Of a stretch of 64,000 nucleotides of DNA, positions 39,530-52,118 are shown one piece after another. This DNA is from Pycnopodia helianthoides (Eukaryota; Echinodermata; Asteroidea; Forcipulatida; Asteriidae). Positions within the stretch are counted from its first letter, which is position 1; the number at the start of each line of letters is the position of its first letter. The position numbers and the translations under genes are program-made. Under the pieces are notes generated by a model. That model worked only from the letters and a program-made list of their open reading frames with translations. It was not told where the DNA came from and did not search any database. The stretch covers positions 13,305,703 to 13,369,702 of the forward strand of contig CM063258.1 of the NCBI GenBank assembly GCA_032158295.1. The letters run 5' to 3'.

Positions 39530-40120
39530 CATGCTGGTAGTAAAAAGGGTTACCTTTTGAGGGCGGTTCAAGATTGACAGAAAAGTGGGAAGCACACTTG
39601 GAAATTAACTTAAGAACAGGCTGGTAGTAAAAGAGGGTACATCTTGGGGGCGGATCAGGCATAACAAAAAAGTGGGGAGCGGATTTGGAATTGAAGTACC
39701 CAAGGCTGGGGGTGGTTCAAGAATGACCAGAGTGGGGTGCATGATTGGGATTGAAATAAAGGATGGTAGTAGAAGGGGTTACATCTCGGGGGTGGTTCAA
39801 GAATGACAAGGGTGGGCTGCATGTTTGGGACTGAAATACAGGACAGTAGCAGAAGGGGTTACATCTTGGGGCAGTTCAAGAATGACATAAAGTGGGGTGC
39901 ATGTTTGGAATTGAAGTACAGGCTGTCCGTAAAAGAGGGTTTTTCTTGGGGGCGGTTCAAGAATGACAGAAAAGTGGGGTGCATATTTGGGAAATACAGG
40001 CTGGTAGCAAAGGGGTTACATCTCGGGGGCGGTTCAAGAATGACAGAAGAGTGGGGTGCATATTTGGTATTAAAAGTACAGGCTGTATTAAGTAATAGAA
40101 GGTATATCTTTGGGGCGCTT
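39530..40120. repeat. Degenerate ~80-bp minisatellite, about seven copies
   Basis: GGGGGCGGTTCAAGAATGAC with AAGTGGGGTGCATATTTGGA and GGTTACATCT recurs near 39560, 39650, 39710, 39792, 39873, 39953 and 40030. Copies differ by indels and 10-20% substitutions. Frames are incidental. Confidence 0.85.
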
Positions 40121-41510
40121 TGTACACAATTTGTGCACTTCTGTTTTGTGAGATAAAACTAAAAACTTGTTTGTTTTTGATGCGATATTTGAATTTGTGT
40201 ACATTGAGTGGCAGTGGACTGGCGAGTAGGGTCGTAAAACCATGGACGGTGTATCGATAACTGTAATGTCCGGAAACTGGACACAAGTCGTCTCTTGGCG
40301 TTCATTCCATGCCTTGCTCTAAGATTCAATCAAGACTTACCCAAAATGACTGAGCTCTGTTCGGAATTTGAACCCATTCTCCAGCCGGCTGTTCGCTGTG
40401 ACCCTAGAGTGATTTGATGTGATTTTCGATTACACGCAGCAGACGACGACGACGACATCTACAGAAGGCAAGAAACGCACCTCCCTTTTTTGGCTGTTCG
40501 TGCACAGGTTGAGCGCCCTCTTCGGTGAAAAAGTGCAAATCTTCACTGTTCAGTGAAACTTAAACTCTCGACCACTCACAGTCGCCTAAAGGAGCCTGAC
40601 GTCTTCTCAGCATCCGCAAGAAATGTCCATCCCTTTCAAAATGTTCCTTGCAAAAGCAAGAGTACATTAGGAAACCGATCAATCCCGACTATATTGGAAT
40701 GTGTTTTTTGTCATCTGATTCCAATCAACTTTTGAAATCAACAGATTTTATTCATTTTTGTTATCATCAAAGGCACAATCCCACGACGTGCTGTACTATG
40801 GGGTGTAAGCTTATTTTTTTTAAAATTTTGTTTGAATAACTATTATCAGAGGACCCTGCTCAGTGATTATCTGGTGGCTTAACATCCCTTCACGAATAAA
40901 TAAAGACACAAGAAAATGCACTGTTTGTTAGAATAACATACTGTTATCTTTATTTCTCTATAATGGGTTAAATGTTGAAGTCTTCTGATGAAACAAATAA
41001 TGGATAACTGGCTGGAATGGGGACCTCCAGAGATGTTACCCACGATTGCTTCTGGTTTCTTCTTCATACCAGGGATAGATGGAGGATATATAAAGACAGA
41101 ACATTATTATTTTCTGAATTAAATTTTAAACTTACACCTACATTTTGTTTCAAGTGTTCTTGCAATCATCTGAAAAAGCATAGCTCGGCACTGGTTTAGC
41201 GCAAGTCTTTGCATGCAAACTCCAAGGGAACTTATTATTTTGTTGGCTTAATCAGATATTGTATGAAGGCTTAAAGACTGAGTTATGAATTAGAACATGG
41301 AATAAAACTTCAACATTTTCAAAGGACTGCCTTTATAAGGTGGACTTAGAAGTGGAAAAATGTCATTTTTGTTTTCATTAACTTCGACAACAATATCAAT
41401 GATGTACCTTGTCTTGATTCACAGAGAGTAGTTATGTAGTTTTTTCAACCATAACCAAACCTACACTAGTAGCTTATCTTGATTAAAAGGGCCTGACCAT
41501 GCTAGTACCG
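40121..41510. other. Intergenic, no gene seen
   Basis: AT-rich with a short GAC run (GACGACGACGAC near 40445). No exon or family is recognised. Confidence 0.35.
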
Positions 41511-41704
41511 GGGCCCAATTTCATAGAGCTGCTTGAAGCACAAAAAGTAGCTAAGCACAACAAAACTATGCTTACCAGAATAAGGTTACCAGCCAAACTA
41601 GCATGTCACGTGTAAAATGTGTGACTGGTATCCTGCTCATTTATGCTTAGCAGACATCTGTTAAGCAATATTTTCTGCTTAAGCAGCTCTATGAAATTGG
41701 GCCC
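41511..41704. mobile_element. MITE family E, complete 194-bp copy
   Basis: GGGCCCAATTTCATAGAGCT ... AGCTCTATGAAATTGGGCCC with the standard interior AAGTAGCTAAGCACAACAAA, GGTTACCAGCCAAAC and GACTGGTATCCTGCTC. This and 55520-55711 are the best representatives of the family here. Confidence 0.93.
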
Positions 41705-42589
41705 AGGTAGCTGCGATTTTTCAGTATTGAAAAAAATATATAATGTTTACAAGAATGAAGTTTAAAATAAAAAATATTCGGGCAATTTTCTGGTTTAATA
41801 ACCAGCTTGATGGTCGTTACACGTTTCTGAGTAAAAACTATCCCAAATACTTTAAAATGTTTTAATACGGGTAAATACATCAATGCAAAATTGACATCAA
41901 TTACTGCATAAAGCTTTAGTTTTTTTCCTCAATTATTGTTATTTAAATTTACAAATAAAGTTGATCAATTACTTGATGGTTGATAATAAAATGTAAACAA
42001 AATCTTACACCTTTTTATTCAAGAAACAATAAGCTATCGACAATAAAAAGAGGGACAGTTTTTCGGAGGAGTAAATCCACTCTGACACCAAGAAATATTG
42101 TGCTAAAAATGTTATCAAAGTCTGGTTGTTCTCAATTTAAAAAAAAACCATGGTGGATATTTTGTTTAAAAAATAATAATTTACGGTTAGCAATTTTGGC
42201 ATTAAATAAAGAAGTGGTAATTTCCTTTAAGAAGAGTGTATTTGTTGTTACAATTGGAAAAGTTTTCTTAGAGTGAATTGTATTTACAGCATGAGTTTTG
42301 GGCTTGAGTAACACTGAAGTCTCATCAATTATAGGGATTTGGCCATGACCTGACTTTCCCTCAAACCAGGCCTTGAATGTTATCTTTGAGAGGAAAAGGC
42401 CATTTTCATTTCCCAGGGGCACTTTCATTGGAAAATCTGTGGGGAAAAGTCTGGAAGGGCATCAAGGCCAAGACCAGGATGGCAACAGAGTGTACTTCCA
42501 GGCCTGTCAAACCTTGTTAATTTATTGGTGATTTGCCTTATTTATGGTTCATTTAAAGCAGCAAACTTGCGCCTTTTTCAGATTGAATG

Positions 42590-43200
42590 AAAAACCTCAT
42601 GGCAAAACTTCAGACTTGCTCTCACAAGTCAAATATGACTTGAGACTTTTCCCTCAAGGACTTGGTACCTGACTTGAGGACTTTGCTCAAAGACTTGAAA
42701 CTTTACCGAAGACGTTACTTGAAGACCTGAGACTTTTACTCAAACACTTAAAGGTTTTACTTGTAATGTTTCTTCATACAAATACTTGGGGCTTGATTCG
42801 AGCTGGCCTTATCATGGACTTTGGGACTTGACTTGATACATTTCCAAAGGACTCAAAACCATACTTGAGACTTTACTCCAAGACATTAAGTATTAATACT
42901 TGACTTCAGACTAGCCCTCAAAGACTTGAGATTTTACTTTAAAATTTGAAACATTTCTTGAGACTAGTAATAAGATTTCAGACTTGAATTGAGCCTAGCC
43001 CTCACAGACTTGAGACTTTACTCAAGGACTTTACTTGAGACTGTAATCATAGACCTGAGTCTCTACTTAAGAATTGGCCTCATACTTTGGACTTGACTTT
43101 GGGCTAGCCATCATAAAGGACTTTGGGACTTACTTAATAAACTTGAGATTTGCATAAATAACTTTATAGCTCGTCTCAAACAACGCCTTGGACTAAGCTA
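42590..43200. repeat. Degenerate ACTTGAGACTTTACTC repeat tract
   Basis: Dozens of imperfect ACTTGAGACTTT, CTCAAGGACTT and TACTTGAGAC motifs without a fixed period fill this stretch. It looks like an old, worn short-period satellite. Confidence 0.7.
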
Positions 43201-45180
43201 AAATGACTAGACCACTTAACGGCGTCTCTGTATTTTCATATTGTAAGAAATTGAGCATTTAACTGTTCAATACGGGTACTTTTGAAATGTTCGTTACCGA
43301 TCTTGTACTACCCCTTTCACTGTAGACAAAGCTTAGATAGAAGATAACACTATTTCACCGGTAAGAAAATTAACCTGAGAAACTAATACTGTCCACAATT
43401 CAGATCTCCTTCAAGTAATTTTAATTTCTAAGGCAAGATTCTGTTTGGTTAACTTTCTCTACTACTCAAAACAAACACACCAAAAAACCTGCTGACTGGA
43501 AGATTCAAAGAAATCCCCCCATCAACAGCAAGATTCAATTTAGTTTTAATTATCATTTTGTAAGCAATTTTTGATGAAAGTTTCTTTTTATGTATTAATA
43601 ATCGAGGCAAACTAGACTAATTCATAAATAATTTAATAATGAAAGACATTTTTGTTGTTTTTTTAATTTAACTTTCAACAAATAAAGCCTAACTTACACA
43701 CTCAAAAATCACATATAAAATGTATCATTTTCTGTAGGATGGAAAGTGGACATACTAAAATTGTAACTTTTGTTGACATGAAACCTTCAGTATTTCATAA
43801 AACATGCGCCTTGGGGTTTACAGTGAGTGAGTATTTTTCCAGATGACCCAAGTAGGGTTTTATGGCTAGGAAGCTCAATAGGCTGTTTGCTGTAATCTCC
43901 ATCTGGTTTCCCTTTTCAACAGCAGTGACATTAAGTCATTTTGCTGAAAGGTTGCCAGACTAATGTTCCTTCCAGCCTCAATCTGGGACTGCAGTGCATC
44001 TCCATTCTCTACAGAGGAAAAACAAAATAGCATGGCTGCTACACCATGTGTTGAAAACACTGCCCTCCAAAATGTCAAAGGTAACTTGACAGTGACACTA
44101 AGGTTCCTTTCACATGATGATTTCACACATGTCCTTAGTCAAAACTTCCGCTAGTAGAACATCTTGTAGTAGGTCCGGACCTCCGACAAAATTGAGCAAT
44201 GCTTGGGAAGATTTCACTCGAGTACTACTCGGCCGCTCTAGTACTTGATACTCGGCTGAAAAGTACTCGACTACAACACTCAGGCCTCACATCGGAAACT
44301 GGCATTTAGATACAAGACCTTTACAGGTTGTTCTAGATCTTTGATTCTGTGTGATATATTTACATTACAGGTTCACCATAATTATTTGGAAGGGTTGCCT
44401 TCCCCATTCGCTGGAGCCGACATTGAGTTAGCAGGCCTTACCATGCTGGCATTGATCTGGCATAATCCACAAACAGAGTATCCACGAGTATTTATTTGTT
44501 ATATATTTTTTTTGAATGGGCCATTTCAAAAGGACAATACAATTATATAAGAAACAAAAGACATCAACTAAAAAATCAACTCATTTTTTTTGTTTGGATA
44601 CAACAATGATACAATAATATGATGCATAAACCTTAATGATTTCATAAATGTACATCTTTTGAGTATAAAACATGGAAAACATGAGGGGGAGCAGAACGAA
44701 TTATACACATATCTATATAATATAATAGAAGTAACATGATTGCTTTAAAACACCTCTACAATGTTGGTCTTGCTTCTCTCAATTTTTTAAATTTTATAAA
44801 GCTGCTAAGCAGAAACTAGTCACTAAACAAAAACTTGACGGGAACCGCTTCCCCGCAATGTGCATTAAATGCTAGCTCAGCTGGTAACGCGTCTCTGCTA
44901 AGCAAGATCTGTCCTTGCTTAGCAGATTTGTTTGGTTAGCAGATTTGTTTGTTAGCAGCTTTATAAAATTGAGCTTTGTAAACCATGGTGTGCATCTGGT
45001 ATGTAGATATACACACAATGGCATAGCTGGGGGTTGTGGCACCCGGGGGGTAAGGCTAGGGGATGGTTCTACCTTCACTCAATTTGTCTTTGAGACTCTA
45101 GCAATAACCACCACCCGCACCCACCCGCTGCTTAAATTTTTGTTTGTGGTCAAACCTTGGTCGACTTGGCGCCTCTCTAA
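43201..45180. other. Repeat-bearing intergenic, no gene seen
   Basis: No exon is supported. A worn GCTGCTAAGCAGAAACTAG ... TTTGTTAGCAGCTTTATAAA element at about 44800-44970 is related to family E. TTTATT at 44491-44496 would read AATAAA on the minus strand and is one possible, unproven, poly(A) signal for the minus-strand receptor gene. Confidence 0.35.
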
Positions 45181-45185
45181 GGTTG

Positions 45186-45380
45186 TGCCCAGTGCCCAAT
45201 TTCATAGAGCTGCATGCTTAAGCAGCAAACATTGCTTTTATATTTTCTGCTTAGCAAAATAAAGCAAGATACCAGGCATACATAGTACACCTGGAATGCT
45301 ATTTTGGCTGGTAACCTTATTCTGGTAAGCATGTTGTTGCTACTTTTTGTGTTTAACCAGCACTATGAAATTGGGCCCTG
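45186..45380. mobile_element. MITE family E, reversed interior
   Basis: GCCCAATTTCATAGAGCTGC, then ATACCAGGCATACA, TTGGCTGGTAACCTTATTCT and CACTATGAAATTGGGCCC. A worn relative lies at 45757-45885 (CCCCAATTTCATAAGGCT ... TTTATGATACTGGGCC). Confidence 0.8.
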
Positions 45381-46469
45381 GTCTTGTGCCCCCCTCCCCC
45401 CCCCCCAGCTATGCCACAGTACACACCCAACTTACATAAAACTATATTGTCTTAAGGAGTCCTTCCAAATAGACCTGATGACGTCACAGTTTGTTTACCA
45501 CTAGAAGAATGCCGCACCCTTGCATCTATGCTCAAGCTGTCGGAAATGCAGTACCCAGTTACAGCACTTACGCATTGCGGTAAAACAAACCGTGATGCCA
45601 TCGGTACAGGGGTCTACTACTGTCGTTCAGTTTTGTTTTTTGCTTTTTGTCAAGAAGACGCGAGACGACTTTGAGGGGGGTGGATGCTTGATGACCACAC
45701 TCCATGGGACTGTCTGCTGCCACCATGAACCCTCCGATTTTCTAGTCCATACCTCTGGCCCCAATTTCATAAGGCTGGCAAGCACAAACATTCACAGCCA
45801 CAAAAACAAAAATCTTTGTGAGCAGAATTCTATCAGCAGAACTTCACGTTTCTCTGCTTAGGAGCTTTATGATACTGGGCCATAGAAAAAAATGCGAAGA
45901 AACTAATAATAACACAACCCAAACTTGCTCTGATATTGGTGTCCATGTCTAAATATTCCTGGCTTCCCTCCTTCAGTTTTTCTGGGAACATGTTTGTCCG
46001 GCACGATCTCCTACAGTCTTCCCCTGCAATGAGCTCAGAGAAACCGTCCAAAGTCCTATTTGACGCGGTAACTTACACTTTCTCCCCTGATCTTAGAACA
46101 GCATGCTTGAATCCTAGAACACACTAGTCAAATACCTCCAAGGACATGGCTCTTCTTTCTCCAGGTGGGTTGTACGATTTGTTGCTTTTCAACATCCTTC
46201 AGTGAACCTCAACATAAAGAAAGTGTTTTTTCACATCCACTGATTGTTGCCTTTACTCAAGGAACAAGTTTTTTTACGAGAGGGTGCGTGTGTCACGACA
46301 CGCCCCGCATGGAAAGCACTTCAAAGCATTCAGAAGTATGAACAAGTGTGTGTACAAAAAAACGTCCGGCGCAGAAACCCCACTCTTGACGTCAGTCCGT
46401 CTTGTCATCCTCCTCCTCAACCACAATAGTCTCCAGGGGGATCCACTGTAGTTGTTTCCGCCCCTGGCG

Positions 46470-46751
46470 TCAAATATACGTCTCCGAGAACTCCTCCTCC
46501 GACGCTGCGGAGTTCCGGTGACCCCTCGGCAGCGAGGCGGAGAGGGCCGAGCTGCCGACGCCCACCGAGACAAACGCACTGTCCTCGCAGGACATGGTCG
46601 GCGGGGTGAGCTTGTCCGGCCCAAAGGAAGTCCGTGATCGGCGTGCCGCCGAGGGGCTGCGTTTTTGGAGTTTCGGGGTGGAAGTCGGTGAGGGAATGTT
46701 TCTCGTACGCTGTGTGATGAGGTCTGTGAGCTGTCTTATTCGTCTCTCTCT
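46470..46751 (-). CDS. GABBR1: GABBR1 terminal exon: end of coiled coil and cytoplasmic tail
   Basis: Minus-strand acceptor TGCGTATAG precedes 46751. The frame reads [18 protein letters not shown], then [37 protein letters not shown] and EEEFSETYI, with TGA at 46472-46470. It is the third minus-strand frame; two other frames are also open here because of GC richness. The choice rests on phase with the previous exon and on the continuing heptads. The tail has many SP/TP sites. In phase 0. Confidence 0.82.
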   Translation of the reverse strand, partial: RERRIRQLTDLITQRTRNIPSPTSTPKLQKRSPSAARRSRTSFGPDKLTPPTMSCEDSAFVSVGVGSSALSASLPRGHRNSAASEEEFSETYI

Positions 46752-49700
46752 CTATACGCAGACAAAAATTAAGAATAAAAATAGCAATCTCATCCATGCG
46801 GGAAAAATCTTGGCCAAAATGCTTGGGCCACCCGACAAAAAACCCTTCCCCGTCCTCACCCCAATGTTGTTATCATTTTAGATTTATTTGTTTATGATTC
46901 TTTTCCCATTTTAAGATTGGCCAAATATCATGTCTAAGGGAAATAAATAATGTCAATATCTGCTTTCAATATCTTGTTTATTTGACCCTGGCACGAAATG
47001 TGGTCCACTTTGAAGACAATTAACACTTTTTTAATTTCTCGTAAGAATTTTATTTTATGACCCATAATAAGTTTACTAAAATAAAAGTGCAAATTTTCCC
47101 AATCCCCGGGACAACATTCCCTTTGTTTGGCCTCAAAAGAAAGCAACTCCCTTAATTGTGATAAATCCAACCTCTTGTTTAACAAAACTACAAGGTAAAA
47201 ATAGCCCCTTTTTCAAAACCAGGGTTTACCTTTTGAGTTTCTCTTCAGAGTTCTAAATTATAGCCCAATATTATCTACACCAGGGTGGACATTTTGTCCA
47301 TTCCTCGGACTAAAGTCTTCGGCTAGAGAAAATTATGACTTACTTCTTGTATTTTTTGTTCAACCCAATTAAAAAAATCTAGTGGCGACAATTTTGTCCA
47401 CTTATTTGACAAAATCCCTGGCAAGAAAAAAAAACACCCTAATTCCTTACTTCTTCTGTTTGGCTTATAAGTTCAATCGACCTTACGCCTATGATGTCAT
47501 TTGAGTAGGGGCATCCTTGCTCAAATGTCAAACGGGGGTTGCTTATCAGCCCTTCATGTGCGTTGCACGCACCAGTCATCAGTTCAAATTCAATGCCATC
47601 TTGATTGAATCTCATCAGAATTTAGCAATGAACTGAAAGCCCTCAGTACAAAAATGTAACGTGATTTTGACAAAAACAGCACCCAAGGGGTATCAACCAC
47701 GGCAATTGACACCATGTTAGTGTGAGGTTACAGATATGTAACTTGCTATTTACCATCTTCATAGGGGCTCTTATCTTTTGGAAAATGAGTACAGATCACA
47801 TAACCGAGCTTGACCTTGGAGCCCCTTCTTTAATGACTTACTTCTGCAATTTGTCGTTTGATTTCTACGTTGTCTGCCGAGAGTCTCTGATGTTTCTCCT
47901 CATCTTCTCGACTCGGAGCTGCCAGACCCGGCATATTTTTGGTGTACACTCCATCTGGATTCTTATGGATGTAAAGCATCTGTTGTAAGAGGGGGAAAAA
48001 AACATCCAAAGTAAGAATGTGATGAAGAAGGTGTACAACTACGACTACTACTAATAATGTTGCCGTCTTCTACAGCGCACGTATCCACCAAGAAGGTGCT
48101 CAAGGAGCCAGAACAAAGAGAAAATATTTTTAAAGGCAGAGTTTACTTTTGAATCTTGGAACCGTTTGATATTTTAATCTTATACAAATGTTAATATACA
48201 CAATAAAGTTACTCTGTGAAAATTTCATTTCAGAAGGTAATAGTGTTTTTGAGATATCGCAAAAAAATCTGGAGCAGTTTTGTCCACGCAGGAAGAATAA
48301 TCCGTAATTGGAATACACAATCTGAGAAATTTTTAATGCATGAAATGTTTCTCAGATTGAAATTTGGTTGAATTCCTCTCTCTAAAACCACATTCCTTAG
48401 AAGGGAATCGTTTCTCAAAATGTTATACATTATGAGTGCCGTGGCCGAGCGGATAAGAGCACCGAATTCAAGCTCTGGTGTTTTTGTTCCGCAGAGTGTG
48501 GGTTCGAATCCCGGTCGTGACACCTGTGTCCCTGAGCAAGACACTTTACTATAATTGCTTCTCTCCACCCATGGGTAAATGGGTACCTGTGAGGGCAGAG
48601 ATGGTTCTTGTGATTGATTTAGCTTAGTGCGCTACATATTTGGCAGCACAGGCTGTACACTCCCCAGGGAGCTGAGATGGTTTAAGGAATGAAATGGCCC
48701 AGTGATCAGGGTAATAATGTTGGAAGCGCTTTGAGGCATGGTGTATAAAGCGCTATATAAAGCCGAACATTATGAGCAGCTGCAGTGCTTCTTACCAAGT
48801 AAGTTTGTACGGTCATTAATTTTTCGAGTAAGTACCAAGGGTATACCCGCCCTTTAAGACGAATTTTGAAGATTATGAATTATGAGGCCCATTTATTTAG
48901 CACCTTGTAAGGGTTTACAAGGTGCTGCCATGACACGCCATTATGGTTTGGTTATAATGACACTTTCTACTTCCTACACAGAGCGCAGTGGACTTTGTTC
49001 CAGGCTGGAGTGTGATCAGACTCAAATTTTAAAATATTCTGAGAACTCAACACTCTCCTCTTTGTCTGGAGTGAAACAGCCTGGAACTTACCATTTAAAG
49101 ATGTCAAGTAATGAACCACAAGGGAAACTGACTGGGTGATTTTCAAATAGTATGGGGTTGAACAAAGAAAAGTTGACTAGAGGGGATTTGAACCAACGAC
49201 CTCCGATTAACGTACTGGCGCTCTACCAACTAAGCTATCTAGCCCTATGTTGGGGGTCTGCCTATTTTGCAATATCTTTGTTCGGGGGTGCCAGTCAGAA
49301 GCCATCTAACCTGTAACTGCCGTGCAGCCAGGGATCAACACCCAAGTTTACGATACAACCTGGGAAGCAGCAGCAAGGGATCCCTTAAGGGGATGCAAAT
49401 GTTTATTTCAAATATCAAGTAATTAACCACAAGGAAAGCAAAATATAAAGGGAGATTTGTTTACTCTACCCCATCCTAACGGTTTTGTGGGAGCCCCGTT
49501 GGTCTTACCTTTGGGACAAAAATTAAAATCAGCGTAATGGATGAGCAGAAGACGACTGTGAGGGCAGCAAACCCAAAGACCGCATTCTGTTGACTACGAA
49601 TAATGATTGTTACTGGAGCTGTAATAATACACAACACCTGGAGGAAGACATCAAGAGGGAGAACAAATTAATCAGTTTTATTTTCCAAACACTATTGTAG

Positions 49701-52086
49701 GGTCATATAGAATTAAAACACTTGTATTTGAGTAACAATTTTATTTCAAGTATGCTGGACCAATTGTTACTGGAGGTAGAAGAGGTCACAAGGCCATGCC
49801 ACATTTCGAGACACGTGTTGCTTAAATACTCAAGGGATTAAATATCGGTCAGGACAGAATTTTGGGGCTAATTTTAGCTAAAATAAAGATTTAAATTTTA
49901 AAAAGCTACTTCTTTAGATTTGGGAACGTTGCAAGCTTTCCTTAAAGGTGTTACACGAACAAATCAGCCAATGAAAAGTGTAGTGGTAGTTAAGTACAAA
50001 TTAAAAATGGGTGGAGAATGGGAGTGGGGAGGGCCCTGCTCAGAACCCCCCTCCCAAAGACATAAAGTCAAAAGACCCCCACCCCAGCCAAAACATAATA
50101 AATACAGACAAAAAGATGTCCTTGCCCAGCTTTTTGCTACCCTCCCACAATATAAATGTCTAGTTCCTACACTTCTCTAAAGGTAATTACACTTGCTTAG
50201 GAATGATGACACTTACTGCTACATTATAAATTGCCATGCCGACGTATCTGGAGTCGTTCAGATCCCGGACGGTCATGTTCCTCGTCTCGTACGCTAAGAA
50301 CAGCCCAAATATAAGCAGAAGACCATTGATGGCGTACAGGATACCTGCAGAGAATGCAAAAAACATCGGGAAATAAAGAACACTGCTGGGGGGCAAATTT
50401 TTGCCAAGGTGCCAGACTGTTTAGCCCTGGGGATCAAAATACCCACTGGACCACTGGCCGGAGTCCAGGAAATACCCACTGGACCGCTGGCCAGAGTCCA
50501 GTAATTTTAGCACTTGGCCAGTAACTACACAACCAAACAAGTCCAGCAGCTGATTTCATGAAACTTTGCGCAACTGCATAAGTCCACTTGTGCAAGATTT
50601 CTTATGTTAGTGGTGCACAACTTGCGCAATAAATGTTGCACAAGTGGACTTATGCAGTTGCATAACATTTTTTTAAATCGGATACTGCAGTCTAATGTCA
50701 TTCATAACATACTCCTGAAAATTAACTACAAAATGTTAAAAAAAAAAAAAATTAGTGAACTAGAATCTCTTATACTCATCCAGCAAACTGGAGTTAATCT
50801 TAGTAGCTAACAAGAAACTGATGTTACGGGGGTGCTTATTTTGAGCCCAAAACACTACACTGCAAACAAACTGGGATGTTAAAATCGACACCATGGTGTT
50901 CAATAGATACCAAAACATGAATCGAAAATTAACACAATGTTAAAATAACACCATTGTAATTGTGTTGGCAGAAATTAGTCTTATTTTAACACCTTAGGAT
51001 GTAAATTTAGATTTTGTCCCCATATCTATTTGTGACAACACCCATGGTGTCAATTTTAACACCCCGGTGTTTGCAGTGTAAGGTTAAAAACACCTGCTCT
51101 CCAGAGCACTTAACAATCAGCAAAATATCTATGAAACCCGTAAACAAGTGTGCTTGTTGTGAACATGAAACGCTGGAAATATAGCGCCTACACTTTGAGC
51201 AAACTCAAGAACATTACTGTAGCCCTGGAATTCTGTAAGCAGGACACTTGTAAACAAGAGACCTGTAAACAAGAGACCTGTAAAAAAGAGACCTGTAAAC
51301 AAGAAACCTGTAAACAAGAAACCTGTAAACAAGAAACCCGTAAACAAGAAACCTGTTAACAAGAGACCTGTAAACAAGAGACCTGTAAACAAGAGACCTG
51401 TAAACAAGAAACCTGTAAACAAGAGACCTGTAAACAAGAAACCTGTAAACAAGAGACCTGTAAACAAGAAACCTGTAAAAAAGAGACCTGTAAACAAGAA
51501 ACCTGTAAACAAGAAACCTGTAAACAAGAAACCGCTAAACAAGAAACCTGTTAACAAGAGACCTGTAAACAAGAGACCTGTAAACAAGAGACCTGTAAAC
51601 AAGAAACCTGTAAACAAGAGACCTGTAAACAAGAACCTGTAAACAAGAGACCTGTAAACAAGAAACCTGTAAAAAAGAGACCTGTAAACAAGAAACCTGT
51701 AAACAAGAGACCTGTAAACAAGAGACCTGTAAACAAGAGACCTGTAAACAAGAGACCTGTAAACAAGAGACCTGTAAAAAAGAGACCTGTAAACAAGAAA
51801 CCTGTAAACAAGAAACCTGTAAACAAGAAACCCGTAAACAAGAAACCTGTAAACAAGAGACCTGTAAACAAGAGACCTGTAAACAAGGTTGTTTTCTATA
51901 ACCAGTAACCCTTAATTCCCATTCCACAAAGTGGTTTTTGGTTCTGTTCAAGGGCAGGATCCCATGGAGGCTGAGCTTTCTCTATGATACAAAACATCCC
52001 TCCCCAAAACAGGGATCATCACAAAAAGATCACAGGTCTGAGAAAAGAAAGGTCTGCAGGGTTACCTCAAGTCATCACAAGCCAAC

Positions 52087-52118
<32 letters not shown>

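Noticed and set aside
46274..46797. Two other open minus-strand frames over the last GABBR1 exon
   Set aside because: Neither is in phase with the preceding exon or continues the coiled coil; they reflect GC-rich sequence.
51239..51886. CRISPR-like periodic array
   Set aside because: Units abut without spacers, and the context is a eukaryotic intron.
51129..51951. Long minus-strand ORFs rich in LFTGL or LQVSC
   Set aside because: They are translations of the 15-bp minisatellite; the frame is open because 15 is a multiple of three. No domain or splice context.
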